Numbered from the stretch's first letter, positions 1-9,642 are shown. The stretch: DNA of 64,000 nucleotides from an uncultured Alphaproteobacteria bacterium (GCA_958296285.1 OY282459.1:62001-126000); one strand, 5' to 3'. The notes: a model not told the origin generated them from the sequence alone. Numbers and translations are program-made.

Positions 1-1511
1 GTGACGGCGAAGCCGCGAACGGGGCCAGAGCCGACAAGAAAGAGAATCGCCGCCGCGATAAAGGTCGTGATATTGGCGTCTAGGATTGTCCCCAAAGCGC
101 GGCTATAGCCGGCGTCCATGGCGCTGATCGGCCCCTTGCCCGCGCCCATTTCCTCTCGGATTCGCTCAAAGATGAGGACATTGGCGTCCACCGCCATGCC
201 GATGGTCAGGACGATTCCGGCGATTCCGGGGAGCGTCAGCGTGGCTTGGAAGAGCGAGAGCGCGCCGGCGATCAAGATCAGATTGACGAGAAGCGCGATA
301 TTGGCGAAGAATCCGAAAAGACCATAGACCAAAACCATAAAAACAATGACCGCCGCCAAGCCGACCCATGCGGCGCGCGTGCCGGCGCGGATGGAATCCG
401 CGCCCAACGCCGGCCCGACTGTGCGCTCTTCCAAAATATGCATCGGCGCAGGGAGAGCGCCGGCGCGGAGGAGAATAGCCAAATCATTGACCTCTTGGAT
501 CGTGAATCGTCCTGTGATCTGCGCGCGCCCCCCAAGGATCGGCTCATTAATGACCGGCGCGCTGACGACCCTGCCGTCCAGCACGATGGCGAAAGGCTTT
601 CCGACATTCTTGCTCGTCACCTCGCCGAATCGCCTCGCGCCGACAGAATCCAGCTGAAAGGTGACAATCGGTCTGTTTGTGATTTGGTCAAAGGCGGGCT
701 GCGCGTCCACGAGATTCTCGCCCGCCACCATGACGGTGCGGCGCAAGAGATAGCGCTGCGGCGGCTCTCCTTCCACCTCTTGCGATTCTCGGATCTCCAC
801 GCTTGGCGGAAGCCCGCGCTCTTCGGCTTCGGCGACCGTCATGGCTTCATAGACGAGTTGGAAGTTCAGTTTCGCCGTTCTGCCGATCAGCGCTTTGAGG
901 CGCTCCGGATCGTCAAAGCCCGGCACTTGGACGAGGATCCGATCCCGTCCCTGACGCTGGATGGTGGGCTCTGTCGTGCCTGTTTCGTCAATGCGTCTGC
1001 GGACGATCTCTATGGATTGGCTGACCGCCGCCTGCGCCTGTCTCAAGACAGCGTCTTCCGAGAGCGCCGTCTTGAGCGCGCCTGTTTCGGAGATTGCCGT
1101 CTCCAGAGACGGGCCCGAGAAGATGGCGAAGGGGTTCGCGTCAAAAGAGGCTGAGAGATTGGCGAGCGCGGCTTTGGCTTTGTCCGCTTGGGCGGGGTCT
1201 CGCAATTCGGCGAGCACCGCCGCCCCTTCGCGGCGAAGTTTCTTATAGCCGATTTTCTCTTTGCGGAGCGCCGTTCTCACTTCATCGCGGAGCGATTCCA
1301 TTCTTTGCTTGAGCGCCGTCTCGGTATCCACCTCTAAGAGAAGATGCGATCCGCCCCGCAAATCCAATCCCAAATGGATCTGCCGCGCCGGGATCGTTTC
1401 CGGCAGTTCCGCCAGGAGGGATCGCGGCAGCGCGTTTGGGAGGGCTAGCAGCGCGCCGAAGAGAACGGTCGCCAAAATCGTCAAGATTTTCCATGACGGG
1501 AAATGCAGCAT
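1..1511 (-). CDS. secD: Protein translocase subunit SecD (3' end outside window)
   Basis: SecD works with SecF and YajC at the inner membrane, using the proton gradient to help pull exported proteins through SecYEG. The first 503 residues are visible. They contain an N-terminal membrane segment at about 9-24, the family motif LDLRGGSHLLLEVD at about 49-62, a periplasmic domain, and a C-terminal set of membrane helices with the conserved stretches GIAGIVLTIGMAVDANVLIFER and ANITTFIAA. The ATG at 1511 gives a membrane segment in the right place. The gene runs off the left edge, so its end and any following secF are not visible. yajC lies 15 bases upstream in the same direction, the usual operon order. 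Family identity is certain. Confidence 0.96.
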   Translation of the reverse strand, partial: MLHFPSWKILTILATVLFGALLALPNALPRSLLAELPETIPARQIHLGLDLRGGSHLLLEVDTETALKQRMESLRDEVRTALRKEKIGYKKLRREGAAVLAELRDPAQADKAKAALANLSASFDANPFAIFSGPSLETAISETGALKTALSEDAVLRQAQAAVSQSIEIVRRRIDETGTTEPTIQRQGRDRILVQVPGFDDPERLKALIGRTAKLNFQLVYEAMTVAEAEERGLPPSVEIRESQEVEGEPPQRYLLRRTVMVAGENLVDAQPAFDQITNRPIVTFQLDSVGARRFGEVTSKNVGKPFAIVLDGRVVSAPVINEPILGGRAQITGRFTIQEVNDLAILLRAGALPAPMHILEERTVGPALGADSIRAGTRAAWVGLAAVIVFMVLVYGLFGFFANIALLVNLILIAGALSLFQATLTLPGIAGIVLTIGMAVDANVLIFERIREEMGAGKGPISAMDAGYSRALGTILDANITTFIAAAILFLVGSGPVRGFAV

Positions 1512-1526
1512 CAGTCGGCGCGTCTC

Positions 1527-1838
1527 TCAAGATTGGCGGACATCGCTGATCGTCCCTTTGAGGACGCGGATGCGGACGCCATCGGCGATTTCCACCAAAC
1601 ATTCCTCCTCTTGAACGCGCTGCACTTTGCCGATGACGCCGCCCGCCGTGACGACAACATCGCCGCGCTTCAAGGCGGAGACCATATCGCGGTGCTGTTT
1701 GAGGCGCTGATTTTGCGGGCGGATGATCAGGAAATAGACGACCGCGAAAATGGCGATCATCGGAATGAGAAAACTGAAACTCTGCGCGGCGGTGGCGTGT
1801 TCGGCGGCGAGGGCGGGCGTGGTGATGAGATCGGTCAT
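1527..1838 (-). CDS. yajC: Sec translocase accessory protein YajC
   Basis: YajC is a small single-pass inner-membrane partner of SecDF. The 103-residue product has a hydrophobic segment (FLIPMIAIFAVVYFLIIRPQ) followed by the family signature IIRPQNQRLKQH and a cytoplasmic tail with the GDVVVTAGGVIGKV motif. I chose the ATG at 1838 because it gives the usual short N-terminus. An in-frame ATG 20 codons further upstream adds a basic extension not typical of the family. It is followed by secD after 15 bases. Its upstream region holds two copies of a 12-bp palindromic repeat, and a possible -10 box (TATAGT on the minus strand near 1871-1876). Confidence 0.93.
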   Translation of the reverse strand: MTDLITTPALAAEHATAAQSFSFLIPMIAIFAVVYFLIIRPQNQRLKQHRDMVSALKRGDVVVTAGGVIGKVQRVQEEECLVEIADGVRIRVLKGTISDVRQS

Positions 1839-1924
1839 GGGTTTGGCTTGGCGCGTTTTGGTTGGGCGCACTATAGGCTTTCGCGGCGCGGAAGTCATGC
1901 ATGGAAAGCGGGGGCGGCGGCGGG

Positions 1925-1960
1925 GCGTCTTGACGCGGGGGCGGCGGGGCGTCTTGACGC
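1925..1960. repeat. Two copies of the GCGTCTTGACGC palindrome between yajC and rpmB
   Basis: The 12-base palindrome GCGTCTTGACGC (5-bp arms around TT) occurs at 1925-1936 and 1949-1960, each preceded by a G-rich run GGCGGCGGG. The spacing between starts is 24 bases. This locus lies outside the coding frames I accept. The same unit recurs inside secA, hemF and the alkA N-terminus. Confidence 0.85.
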
Positions 1961-1979
1961 GGTGGTCTTGAGAGAGGGC

Positions 1980-2009
1980 TTGACGAAAGCGCCGCGCCGC
2001 GCCTATAGA
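1980..2009 (+). promoter_or_regulatory. Candidate sigma-70-type promoter for rpmB
   Basis: TTGACG at 1980-1985 and TATAGA at 2004-2009 are separated by 18 bases and match the -35 and -10 consensus well. The predicted transcript would start about 20-25 bases before the rpmB ATG at 2039. The assignment rests on sequence match alone. Confidence 0.5.
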
Positions 2010-2038
2010 TTCCCCTCCCTCTCTTCGGCGACATTTCC

Positions 2039-2338
2039 ATGACGCGCTCTTGCGAATTGACAGGCAAAAGACCGATGGCGGGCAACAATGTCAGCCACGC
2101 GAAGAATCGGACGAAGCGGCGCTTCATTCCGAATCTGCGGCGCGTCTCATGGCATGGCGAGACTTTGAACGCGCCGCTGCGCCTGCGGGTCTCGGCGCAG
2201 GCGCTCCGATCGGTGGAGCATTGCGGCGGCATAGAAGCCTATCTTTTAAAGACCTCCAATGATCGCCTGTCGCCGAAAGCCCGACATTTCAAGAAGCGCC
2301 TGTTGAAGCGTCAAAAGAATCCAAAGGCGAAAAACTAA
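2039..2338 (+). CDS. rpmB: 50S ribosomal protein L28
   Basis: L28 is a small basic protein of the large ribosomal subunit. The 99-residue product begins MTRSCELTGKRPMAGNNVSH and continues KNRTKRRFIPNL, the L28 signature in which the N-terminal CELTGK and the GNNVSHA..KTKRRF stretch are conserved. Length agrees with alphaproteobacterial L28 proteins (about 97-100 residues). It is transcribed away from yajC, with a candidate promoter at 1980-2009, and stands alone apart from the transporter gene that follows after 11 bases. Confidence 0.97.
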   Translation: MTRSCELTGKRPMAGNNVSHAKNRTKRRFIPNLRRVSWHGETLNAPLRLRVSAQALRSVEHCGGIEAYLLKTSNDRLSPKARHFKKRLLKRQKNPKAKN

Positions 2339-2349
2339 AAATCCGAGCC

Positions 2350-2997
2350 ATGCGCCCTCTCATTCTCCCGATTTTGAGCATGGCGGTCGTGCTGGGGCTT
2401 TCCAATTACGCCGTGCAATTTCCTGTGGCGCATCCATGGACGGAGACTTTTCTGACTTGGGGGGCTTTCACCTATCCGTTGAGTTTCCTCGTGACCGATC
2501 TGACGAACAGGCTGCATGGGCCATTGCTGGCGCGGAAACTGATTTACGCCGCTTTTCCGATAGGGCTTTTTCTGTCGCTTCTTTTCGGAGCGCCGGCGCG
2601 GATCGTTTTCGCTTCGCTGACCGCCTTTCTGACGGCGCAATTGTTGGACATCGCCATTTTCAATCGGTGGCGGCAGGCTTCATGGTGGCGGGCGCCGCTT
2701 TTTTCTTCCGCCGCCGGCTCGGCGACGGACACGGCGCTTTTCTTCTCGCTGGCCTTTTGGGGCGCGACAGGGTGGGCGTCTTACGGAGCGATCGCCGCGC
2801 CCCTTTGGGTCGGCTGGGCTGCGGGCGATCTTCTCTTCAAAGCGCTCTTCGCATGCGCGATGCTGCTCCCCTATCGCCTCGCCATGAGGCTCGCGGGGCG
2901 GGGGGATTCTGAAACAAATCCACCATCTCGCCAATCATCGCGCCTCCGAGCTGCTCGGCGTCCACGATCGTCACGGCGCGGCGATAATAGCGCGTGA
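2350..2997 (+). CDS. yhhQ: Queuosine precursor transporter, VUT/YhhQ family
   Basis: YhhQ-family proteins import queuosine precursors such as 7-cyano-7-deazaguanine across the inner membrane. The 215-residue product has about six hydrophobic segments and the family features [18 protein letters not shown] near residue 40-57 and the [13 protein letters not shown] region near 128-140. The length is near the usual 220. The last roughly 35 residues are basic, lack a membrane character and overlap the 3' end of cobT on the other strand by 161 bases. The overlap probably reflects loss of the original stop codon in one of the two genes. The family call is secure, the substrate is inferred from homologues. 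Confidence 0.87.
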   Translation: MRPLILPILSMAVVLGLSNYAVQFPVAHPWTETFLTWGAFTYPLSFLVTDLTNRLHGPLLARKLIYAAFPIGLFLSLLFGAPARIVFASLTAFLTAQLLDIAIFNRWRQASWWRAPLFSSAAGSATDTALFFSLAFWGATGWASYGAIAAPLWVGWAAGDLLFKALFACAMLLPYRLAMRLAGRGDSETNPPSRQSSRLRAARRPRSSRRGDNSA

Positions 2998-4714
2998 CGT
3001 CATGTCCGATTCCGATGGCGAGAAGTTCCACCGGCGAGCGTTTTTCTATGTCGGCGATGACGAGACGCAAATGGCGCTCTAGATAATTCGCGGCATTGGC
3101 GGAAAGGGTGGCGTCATCCACCGGCGCGCCGTCTGAAATGACCATCAAAATGCGCCTCTCTTCGCGGCGCGCCAAGAGTCTCTGATGCGCCCAAAGGAGA
3201 GCCTCGCCGTCAATGTTTTCCTTGAGGATGCCCTCCTTCATCATCAAGCCCAGATTGCGTCTGGCGCGGCGCCATGGGGTGTCGGCGCTCTTATAGATGA
3301 TGTGGCGGAGTTCGTTGAGGCGTCCTGGTCTGGGGGGCTTTTGCGCCGCCAGCCATTTTTCGCGGACGCGCCCGCCTTTCCATCTTCGCGTCGTGAAGCC
3401 GAGAATCTCCACGCCGACTCCGCATCGCTCCAGCGTGCGCCCCAGAATGTCGGCGCAAAGGGCGGCGACAGCGATGGGGCGTCCGCGCATGGAGCCGGAA
3501 TTGTCCAACAGAAGCGAGACGACCGTGTCGCGAAAGACGCTCTCGCGCTCTATTTTGTAGATCAGAGGGGTCAGAGGCTCTGAGAGGATTCGCGCCAATC
3601 TCGCCGAATCCAAATGTCCTTCTTCCAGATCAAAGACCCAGCTTCTCTTTTGCTGCGCCATCAAATGCCTCTGCAGGCGATGGGCGAGCCGCGTGACCAA
3701 TCCGTGAAAATGCTCCAACTGCCTGTCCAAATCGCGCCGAAGACGGCTGAGCTCGTCCGCGTCCGAGAGCGTCTCGGCATCCACGATTTCGTCAAACTCC
3801 ATGCTGAAGACGGAGTAAAGCGCTTCCGCCGCCGCTCTTTGCCCTTCGCGCCGGCGATGGGGCGCGGCTTCCTCTGCCTCTGGAGAGCCGTCCGAATCTT
3901 CCGTCTCCGCCTCCTGCTCCATGGAAGAATCGTCCCCCTCCTCGCTTTCTGGCGCCTCCTGGCTGTCGGGGGAAGAAGCGGTCTCGCCGTCAGATTGGGC
4001 GTCCTCTCGCTTTTCCTCGTCCCCTTCCGTTTCTTGTTCGCGCTTTTCCTCCTTCGCCATTTCGTCTTGAAAGCCCATATCGCGGAGAACCTCTTTGAGC
4101 GCTTTGGCGAAAGCCGCCTGATTCTCTTTGACCTTCTCCAAAGCCGGGAGGGTTTGGGCGGCGCGGCGGCGCATCTCCGCGCCCCAGCGCTCTAAAAGAT
4201 GCCGCCCTTCTCGCGGGGAGGGGGCGCCTGTCAGAATCTCGCGCACCAAGAGACCAAAAGCCATTTCGGAAAATCCCGCCTCGTCATCCGCCGTGAAGCG
4301 CTGCGGCGGCGCAGAGCTCTTCATCCTGCGAAGACGAAGACGGAGCGCGTCTTGAAGATTCTCGGCGACTCCTCGCATTTGGATCGCGCCTAGAGATTCC
4401 ACCCGCGCTTCTTCCGCCGCGTCAAAGAGGGCGCGGGCTTTGTCGCCCATTTGGCGCGCCTCCTTCGCCGAGGGGCAGGCGGGGTCGTGATATTTGCGAT
4501 GAAGAGCGAAGGCGTCAGCCTCGCCCCGCGCCTCGCCGCGCTTCAGCGAGGAGGGCGGCGAGAGATGCGCCGCCTTTCCGAAAAGACGCGGCGGTCCGTC
4601 TCCGAAGCGGGCTTCCATCTCGCCGTCTCTTGCCAAAGCGCGCAACGCCTGCGCGATCGCCGCCTCCGAGAGAGGATGAGAGGGGGGGTTGGCTCTGTCG
4701 GCGTTTTTTTTCAT
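2837..4714 (-). CDS. cobT: Cobaltochelatase subunit CobT
   Basis: CobT is the von Willebrand A-type subunit of the aerobic cobaltochelatase that inserts cobalt into hydrogenobyrinic acid a,c-diamide together with CobS and CobN. The 625-residue protein has an N-terminal alpha-helical region, a strongly acidic linker at about 215-285, and a C-terminal VWA domain with the metal-ion-dependent adhesion motif DNSGSM at about 403-408. The C-terminus ends with [19 protein letters not shown] plus a basic tail of some 25 residues encoded opposite the yhhQ 3' end. cobS lies 6 bases upstream, so the pair is one transcription unit. cobN is not in the window, so complete cobalamin synthesis cannot be claimed from here. 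Confidence 0.95.
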   Translation of the reverse strand: MKKNADRANPPSHPLSEAAIAQALRALARDGEMEARFGDGPPRLFGKAAHLSPPSSLKRGEARGEADAFALHRKYHDPACPSAKEARQMGDKARALFDAAEEARVESLGAIQMRGVAENLQDALRLRLRRMKSSAPPQRFTADDEAGFSEMAFGLLVREILTGAPSPREGRHLLERWGAEMRRRAAQTLPALEKVKENQAAFAKALKEVLRDMGFQDEMAKEEKREQETEGDEEKREDAQSDGETASSPDSQEAPESEEGDDSSMEQEAETEDSDGSPEAEEAAPHRRREGQRAAAEALYSVFSMEFDEIVDAETLSDADELSRLRRDLDRQLEHFHGLVTRLAHRLQRHLMAQQKRSWVFDLEEGHLDSARLARILSEPLTPLIYKIERESVFRDTVVSLLLDNSGSMRGRPIAVAALCADILGRTLERCGVGVEILGFTTRRWKGGRVREKWLAAQKPPRPGRLNELRHIIYKSADTPWRRARRNLGLMMKEGILKENIDGEALLWAHQRLLARREERRILMVISDGAPVDDATLSANAANYLERHLRLVIADIEKRSPVELLAIGIGHDVTRYYRRAVTIVDAEQLGGAMIGEMVDLFQNPPAPRASWRGDRGAASRMRRAL

Positions 4715-4720
4715 CTTTTT

Positions 4721-5785
4721 TCATCGCGGAGAGCGCGAGAGTCCGTTCTTCGTCCTGGCAGGCAGACGGACGGGCTTTGGCAGAATGTCCTCGCCGAAGC
4801 ATTTTTGATAAAGTTCGGCGACTGTCTCGCGCTCCGTCTCGTCGCATTTGTTCAAGAAGGTGAGGCGGAAGGCGAAGCCGACATCGCCGAAAATGATCGC
4901 GTTCTCCGCCCAAGTGAGGACAGTGCGGGGCGACATGACGGTGGAGATGTCGCCATTCATGAAGGCGCTGCGGGTGAGATCGGCGACCCGCACCATCGCG
5001 GCGACTGTCTCGCGCCCTTCGCCGCTGCGATAATCCTTCGCTTTGGCGAGGACGATTTGGCATTCATCCTTGTGGGGCAGATAGTTGAGGGTTGAGACGA
5101 TGTTCCACCTGTCCATCTGCCCCTGATTGATCGGCTGCACGCCGTGATAGAGTCCGCTTGCGTCTCCCAAGCCAATCGTGTTGGCGGTGGCGAAGAGGCG
5201 GAAGGCGGGATGCGGCGCGATGATTCTGTTTTGATCCAAGAGGGTCAGACGCCCGGCGACCTCCAAGACTCTCTGAATGACGAACATCACATCCGGACGC
5301 CCTGCGTCATATTCGTCAAAGACGAGGGCGCAAGGATTTTGGATCGCCCATGGGAGAAGCCCTTCGCGGAATTCGGTGATCTGCTGCCCGTCTCGGATGA
5401 CGATCGCGTCTCTGCCGACAAGGTCAATGCGGCTGATATGGCTGTCCAAATTGATTCGCAGACAGGGCCAGTTGAGCCTCGCGGCGACCTGCTCAATATG
5501 GGTGGATTTGCCGGTGCCGTGATAGCCCTGCAGAAGCACGCGGCGGTTATGCGCGAAGCCGGCGAGAATGGCGAGGGTCGTGTCGCGGTCAAAATGATAG
5601 TCGGGATCCAGATCGGGGACGTAATCGCTTTTCTGACGGAAGGCGGGGACGTCCATTTGGACATCCACGCCGAAAAGATCCGCCGCGCGGACGGTCTTGT
5701 CGGGACGCGCTTCGGCGAGCGGGGGGGCAAGCCGTTCTTTTTTTGACGGGGCGTTTTTTTCGTTTTTTTCGTGTTTTTTCGCCAT
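4721..5785 (-). CDS. cobS: Cobaltochelatase subunit CobS (AAA+ ATPase)
   Basis: CobS is the MoxR-like AAA+ ATPase that assembles with CobT into the motor part of cobaltochelatase. The 354-residue protein shows Walker A GYHGTGKS at 87-94, Walker B ([10 protein letters not shown]) near 155, a sensor-1 region [10 protein letters not shown], and the C-terminal ATPase small domain. Length matches the family (about 330). Its N-terminus is Lys/Glu-rich and lacks any visible signal, as expected for a cytoplasmic protein. It sits between cobT (6 bases downstream) and the zinc-finger/J-domain gene (8 bases upstream) on the same strand, the order typical of alphaproteobacteria. Confidence 0.96.
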   Translation of the reverse strand: MAKKHEKNEKNAPSKKERLAPPLAEARPDKTVRAADLFGVDVQMDVPAFRQKSDYVPDLDPDYHFDRDTTLAILAGFAHNRRVLLQGYHGTGKSTHIEQVAARLNWPCLRINLDSHISRIDLVGRDAIVIRDGQQITEFREGLLPWAIQNPCALVFDEYDAGRPDVMFVIQRVLEVAGRLTLLDQNRIIAPHPAFRLFATANTIGLGDASGLYHGVQPINQGQMDRWNIVSTLNYLPHKDECQIVLAKAKDYRSGEGRETVAAMVRVADLTRSAFMNGDISTVMSPRTVLTWAENAIIFGDVGFAFRLTFLNKCDETERETVAELYQKCFGEDILPKPVRLPARTKNGLSRSPR

Positions 5786-5793
5786 CGGCTTTC

Positions 5794-6357
5794 CTAGCGC
5801 TCCTGCTGTTTGAGCGTCCGATAGGCTTGAATGATCTTGGCGAGTCTAGCCTCATGGCATCGCCGCCCGCCATTCTGATCGGGATGGTAGCGCTTCGCCA
5901 ATTGCTTAAAGCGCTGTCGGATCAGAGTCATTGTGGCGTCAGCTTTAAAACCCAAAATCCGAAGAGCGGCGCGCCGCCGCCTCTCGCGCTCTGACAGGAT
6001 GGGGGCGGGGGGGCGCTTTGTCTGAAAAAGACCGAAAAGATCGCGGCTCTCGGCGTCATGGGGCGGGGCGGCGCGACAGCCCAGCGGCCAGGTCGGGCGA
6101 TGGCCGACAATCGCCTCTCTCTGATAGGCGTCAATTTGGTCGGCGCTCATGCCTGCGAAAAAATCGTAAGCGCGGTTATACTGCCGCGCATGAGGAAGGC
6201 AGAGCCAAATCCGATTTTTTTGCCCGTCCGGCGCCGGCGCCGGATAGAGCGCCGATGAGACGCAGTTCTCCGCGCCGCAGCGCGGCTCGCTTTGGCGCGC
6301 TTCTCTGTCGGGCGCGTCATGGCGGAGCGCGTCAAAATATGCCGATCTCAGATCCAT
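5794..6357 (-). CDS. J-domain protein of the cobST cluster
   Basis: The 187-residue product starts [13 protein letters not shown] and carries a cysteine-rich segment (RCGAENC... [19 protein letters not shown]) followed by a C-terminal J domain with the HPD motif ([10 protein letters not shown]) near residues 160-170, which would stimulate an Hsp70. Proteins of this architecture are commonly encoded just upstream of cobS in alphaproteobacteria, but their role is not established. I chose the ATG at 6357 because it matches the family N-terminus and leaves bolA an uninterrupted start on the opposite strand. Longer in-frame starts would run through bolA. It is 8 bases upstream of cobS and probably cotranscribed. 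Confidence 0.88.
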   Translation of the reverse strand: MDLRSAYFDALRHDAPDREARQSEPRCGAENCVSSALYPAPAPDGQKNRIWLCLPHARQYNRAYDFFAGMSADQIDAYQREAIVGHRPTWPLGCRAAPPHDAESRDLFGLFQTKRPPAPILSERERRRRAALRILGFKADATMTLIRQRFKQLAKRYHPDQNGGRRCHEARLAKIIQAYRTLKQQER

Positions 6358-6429
6358 GACGGCGATTATCTCGCGCTTCTCGCCGATTCGCAAGATGGCA
6401 GTTTCGGCGATGCTGACGGGCGGAGCGTC

Positions 6430-6702
6430 ATGACTCGCGTGGAGCGGATTGAGAAGCGTTTGGCGGAAGCGCTCAAAGTTAAAAAGATTGTCGCGCGCGA
6501 CATATCGGAATCGCATCGCGGGCATAAAGGCTTCGGCAGGGAGAGTCATATCGCGATTCTCGTTGTCGCCGAGGATTTTCGCGGCAGAGACGCGCTTTCT
6601 CGGCAGCGCCTTCTCCACCGCCTTCTCAAAGAGGAGTGGGGGCGGGGGCTTCACGCGCTGGATTTGAAATTGCTGACGCCGGAAGAAGAAGAGAAGGGCT
6701 GA
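6430..6702 (+). CDS. bolA: BolA family protein
   Basis: BolA proteins pair with monothiol glutaredoxins in iron-sulfur trafficking and act as regulators of stress morphology in some bacteria. The 90-residue product (MTRVERIEKRLAEAL...) has the family's alpha-beta KH-like fold pattern, including the SESHRGHKG segment and the conserved ESHIAILVVAEDFRG and RQRLLHRLL stretches. The invariant His in the C-terminal LHALDLKLLTP motif is present. The ATG at 6430 fits the family length. It is divergent from the J-domain gene with 72 bases between them, and converges on the CNNM/CBS gene with a 5-base gap. Confidence 0.92.
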   Translation: MTRVERIEKRLAEALKVKKIVARDISESHRGHKGFGRESHIAILVVAEDFRGRDALSRQRLLHRLLKEEWGRGLHALDLKLLTPEEEEKG

Positions 6703-6707
6703 AAGAT

Positions 6708-7964
6708 TTAGCCGAGTTTCGTCATTTTGATCAGCGTGATTCGCTGCCCTTCGCGCTCCATAATTTCAAAGCGGACGCCGTGGAGATCAAAAGCCTCGCC
6801 TCTGTCGGGGATTCGGGCGGCGGCGTCAATGACCAAGCCGGCGACAGTGGGGGCGCGCCTCTGCGGGAGGTTCCATTCCAAGATCCGATTGATGTCGCGC
6901 AAAGTCGCCGCGCCGTCCGCCAAGACGGATCCGTCCGGCTCTCGGCGCAGATGGATGGTGTCCAGATCATATTCATCGGCGATCTCGCCGACAATCTCTT
7001 CCAGAATGTCTTCCAGCGTGATGAGTCCCATGAAACTGCCATATTCATCCACCACGAGCGCGCAATGCGTTTTGCGGGCGAGGAAGGCGCTGAGCTGTCC
7101 GCGCAGGGATCGGGTTTCGGGGACGAACCATGGCGGACGCGCGAGCGCTTTCAAGTCCAGCGCCGGCGCGCGCCCTTCGGCGCGATGGATCGCGCGCAAG
7201 AGGTCGCGGGCGTGAAGAAGTCCGATAATGTTCTCCTCGTCCCCCTCCCAAAGAGGAAGGCGCGTATGGCCTGAAGCGAGGATCGCCTCCACGGTTTGTC
7301 GGACGGGCTTTCCGGCTTCAATCATGGCGGCGTCTTTGCGATGCACCATGACGTCTCCGACCTCAATCCTGTCCAAATCCAGAATCCCTCCGATCATGTC
7401 GCGCTCGCGCTTGACGCCCGCGCCCTCGCGCAGATGGAGATCCAGCGCGCCTCGGATTTCCTCGCGCATTCTGCGTCCGCCGCCCTCCGGGTCGGCTTTG
7501 GGTCGGGGCAGCAGAATCTGCGTGATTTTCCGCGCCGCCAGCGCCGCCGGACTGAGCGCCGCGAAGAGAATCCGCAAGAAAGGCGCGATGGAAAGCGCCA
7601 TTTCGTCAGGGCGGCGGATCGTCCATGTTTTCGGGAGAAGTTCGGCGAGAACCACGATCAAGATCGTCATGGCGAGAGTGGCGTAGAGAATCCCGACCTC
7701 GCCAAACTGTTTTAGAAAGAGGCTTGTCGCGATGGCGGAGGCGAGGATATTGACGAGGTTGTTGCCGAGCAGGATCGCGCCGATCAGTTCGGCGCGGCGC
7801 TCAATAAGCTGGCGGAGGGTCTTGGCGCGGCGGAGACCTTCGCGCGCGCGCTGATGCGCTCTGGCGCGGGACGCCGCCGTGATCGCCGTCTCGGAGGCTG
7901 AGAAAAAGGCGGAGAAAGCCAAAAGGAGCGCGATGAGCGAGAGACTCGCCAAGAGGGCTGTCAT
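6708..7964 (-). CDS. CNNM/CBS-domain membrane protein (HlyC/CorC family)
   Basis: Members of this family are linked to magnesium or cobalt homeostasis, but the transported species is often uncertain. The 418-residue protein has an N-terminal CNNM domain with about four membrane segments (starting LSLIALLLAFSAFFSASETA), a pair of CBS domains in the middle (VGDVMVHRKDAAMIEAG and CALVVDEYGSFMGLITLEDILEEIVGEI), and a C-terminal CorC_HlyC domain (RREPDGSVLADGAATLRDINRIL). Length is ordinary. Its stop lies 5 bases from the convergent bolA stop, and its start overlaps the aroB stop by 4 bases. This gene order after aroK-aroB is common in alphaproteobacteria. Confidence 0.93.
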   Translation of the reverse strand: MTALLASLSLIALLLAFSAFFSASETAITAASRARAHQRAREGLRRAKTLRQLIERRAELIGAILLGNNLVNILASAIATSLFLKQFGEVGILYATLAMTILIVVLAELLPKTWTIRRPDEMALSIAPFLRILFAALSPAALAARKITQILLPRPKADPEGGGRRMREEIRGALDLHLREGAGVKRERDMIGGILDLDRIEVGDVMVHRKDAAMIEAGKPVRQTVEAILASGHTRLPLWEGDEENIIGLLHARDLLRAIHRAEGRAPALDLKALARPPWFVPETRSLRGQLSAFLARKTHCALVVDEYGSFMGLITLEDILEEIVGEIADEYDLDTIHLRREPDGSVLADGAATLRDINRILEWNLPQRRAPTVAGLVIDAAARIPDRGEAFDLHGVRFEIMEREGQRITLIKMTKLG

Positions 7965-9076
7965 GCCGCCGCCTCCGCCGCCCCCAAAGAGCGAAGGAGA
8001 GGCGGCAGAGTCTCCTCGCCGACCGCCTCGCTCAAGAAAGCGCTTCCAATCTCTTTGAGAAGAACGAATCGCATCCGCCCCGCCTTCCTCTTTTTGTCCT
8101 GCCGCATCGCTTGGAGAAGAGCGGCGGCGCTGGGCGGCGGGGTGAGAGAATCGATCCGCGTGGGAAGACCCGCCGCCTTCAAGAGGCGCTCGGCTCTCTG
8201 TGAGACGCTGTCATCGCAGAAACCCAGACTCGCCGAGAGACGGGCAGCCGCCACAAGCCCGACAGCGACCGCCTCGCCATGAAGAAACGCGTGTCGGCTC
8301 ACCGTCTCCAACGCATGGGCGAAACTGTGCCCCAGATTGAGAAGCGCGCGCTGTCCGGCTTCGCGCTCATCCTTGCCGACAATCTCCGCCTTCATTTGGC
8401 AGCTTCGCGCGATGGCGTAGAGAAGCGCCTCCGCGTCATGGGCGAGGATTCGCTCTCCCTTCTCTTCCAGCCAGAGAAAGAAGGCGGCGTCTCCCAAAAG
8501 TCCATATTTGACGATCTCGGCATAGCCGCAGCGCATCGCCCTATCGTCAAGGGTGCGGAGAAGGGAGGGATCAATCAGCACCAAATCGGGCTGATGGAAC
8601 GTCCCCAAGAGATTCTTGCCATGCCGCGTGTTGATGGCGGTCTTGCCGCCGACCGAGGAATCCACCTGCGCCAAGAGGGTTGTCGGAATCTGAAGAAGGC
8701 GGCAGCCTCGTCCGACAAGGCTGGCCGCCAAGCCTGCCAGATCGCCCAGCGCGCCGCCGCCCAAAATGGCGATGCAATCGTCCCTCGCCCAATGGTCGTC
8801 CAGCAGCGCGGCGCAAAGACGCTCCAGCGCTTGGAAGGATTTCGCCCGCTCGCCCTCCTCCGCCATATAGGTGGAGAGCGCCACCCCGGCGCTAGAGAAG
8901 GAGCCGGAGAGCGTCTCGCCATGGAGCGCCATGACTTGGCGGTCGGAGACGAGGAAGAGGCGGGGTCTCGCCAAGATGGACGCCGCCTCCTCGGCGGCGC
9001 GTTTCAGAAGACCATCGCCGATCCGAATGCGCGAGGTTCGGGGCGCGGTCTGAATATGGAGGGCGATTTCTTTCAT
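7961..9076 (-). CDS. aroB: 3-dehydroquinate synthase
   Basis: AroB converts DAHP to 3-dehydroquinate, the second step of the shikimate pathway, in the cytoplasm with NAD and a divalent metal. The 371-residue product has the NAD-binding GGGALGDLAG motif, the PTTLLAQVDSSVGGKTAIN signature, and metal-ligand histidines in LNLGHSFAHALE and FLHGEAVAVG. I start it at the ATG at 9076, which overlaps the aroK stop in an ATGA arrangement. A longer in-frame reading is an antisense-like extension through aroK. Sequence similarity and context make this call secure. Confidence 0.97.
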   Translation of the reverse strand: MKEIALHIQTAPRTSRIRIGDGLLKRAAEEAASILARPRLFLVSDRQVMALHGETLSGSFSSAGVALSTYMAEEGERAKSFQALERLCAALLDDHWARDDCIAILGGGALGDLAGLAASLVGRGCRLLQIPTTLLAQVDSSVGGKTAINTRHGKNLLGTFHQPDLVLIDPSLLRTLDDRAMRCGYAEIVKYGLLGDAAFFLWLEEKGERILAHDAEALLYAIARSCQMKAEIVGKDEREAGQRALLNLGHSFAHALETVSRHAFLHGEAVAVGLVAAARLSASLGFCDDSVSQRAERLLKAAGLPTRIDSLTPPPSAAALLQAMRQDKKRKAGRMRFVLLKEIGSAFLSEAVGEETLPPLLRSLGAAEAAA

Positions 9077-9642
9077 TTCTGTCCTCTTCCCTGTCCTCCT
9101 CGCTTTTTCCATCGCGTTTCGGCTTCCGCCGCCGTCTCTTCGGCGGTCAAGCCTTCGGTGTTGAGCGCCTCGTCGCATGAGGCGTAAGAGGCTTCGCGCT
9201 GTCGGAGAATCCGCGCCAGCCTTTCGGGAAGGTCTCTTGTTTCGGCGATGAGGGGGCGCGCCTTGGCTTCCGCGCCCCCCGCGCTGCCGAGCCGCGCCGC
9301 CAAAGTTTCGGGCGCGGCGACAAGCCATAAAGAGAAGGCGCTCTTTTTGACGGCGCGGCGGGTTTGATCGTCCATCAGCGCGCCTCCGCCGAGCGAGAGA
9401 ACGGCGCGCTCTTCGGTCAAAAGATTCATCACTGTCTCGCGCTCGCGGGCGCGAAAAACTCTCTCGCCATGTCGCGCGAAAATCGCGGCGATGGAAGAGT
9501 TCATTTTTTCCTCCAAGAGCGCGTCCGAATCAAAGAAGCGCCATCGCAGTCTTTTCGCCAAAATCCTGCCCGCTTCCGTTTTGCCCGCGCCCATCATGCC
9601 GGCGAGGACAATCCGAGACGGGCGAGGCAGGGCTTGATTCAT
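9073..9642 (-). CDS. aroK: Shikimate kinase
   Basis: AroK phosphorylates shikimate at the 3-position using ATP. The 189-residue product starting MNQALPRPSRIVLAG carries Walker A GMMGAGKT near 15-22, the shikimate-contacting DSD (RWRFFDSDALLEE), and the GGGAL motif that contacts substrate and nucleotide. An alternative ATG six codons upstream (9660) is also possible. The gene is translationally coupled to aroB through a 4-base overlap. It is divergent from the small membrane protein at 9741 with about 100 bases between. Confidence 0.96.
   Translation of the reverse strand: MNQALPRPSRIVLAGMMGAGKTEAGRILAKRLRWRFFDSDALLEEKMNSSIAAIFARHGERVFRARERETVMNLLTEERAVLSLGGGALMDDQTRRAVKKSAFSLWLVAAPETLAARLGSAGGAEAKARPLIAETRDLPERLARILRQREASYASCDEALNTEGLTAEETAAEAETRWKKRGGQGRGQK

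Noticed and set aside
246..1154. 302-residue plus-strand frame opposite secD
   Set aside because: It is antisense to a complete, clearly conserved secD frame and has no recognisable product; long antisense frames are expected at this GC content.
6358..6654. Upstream extension of the J-domain protein
   Set aside because: It would run antisense through the bolA coding region; the start at 6357 matches the family N-terminus.
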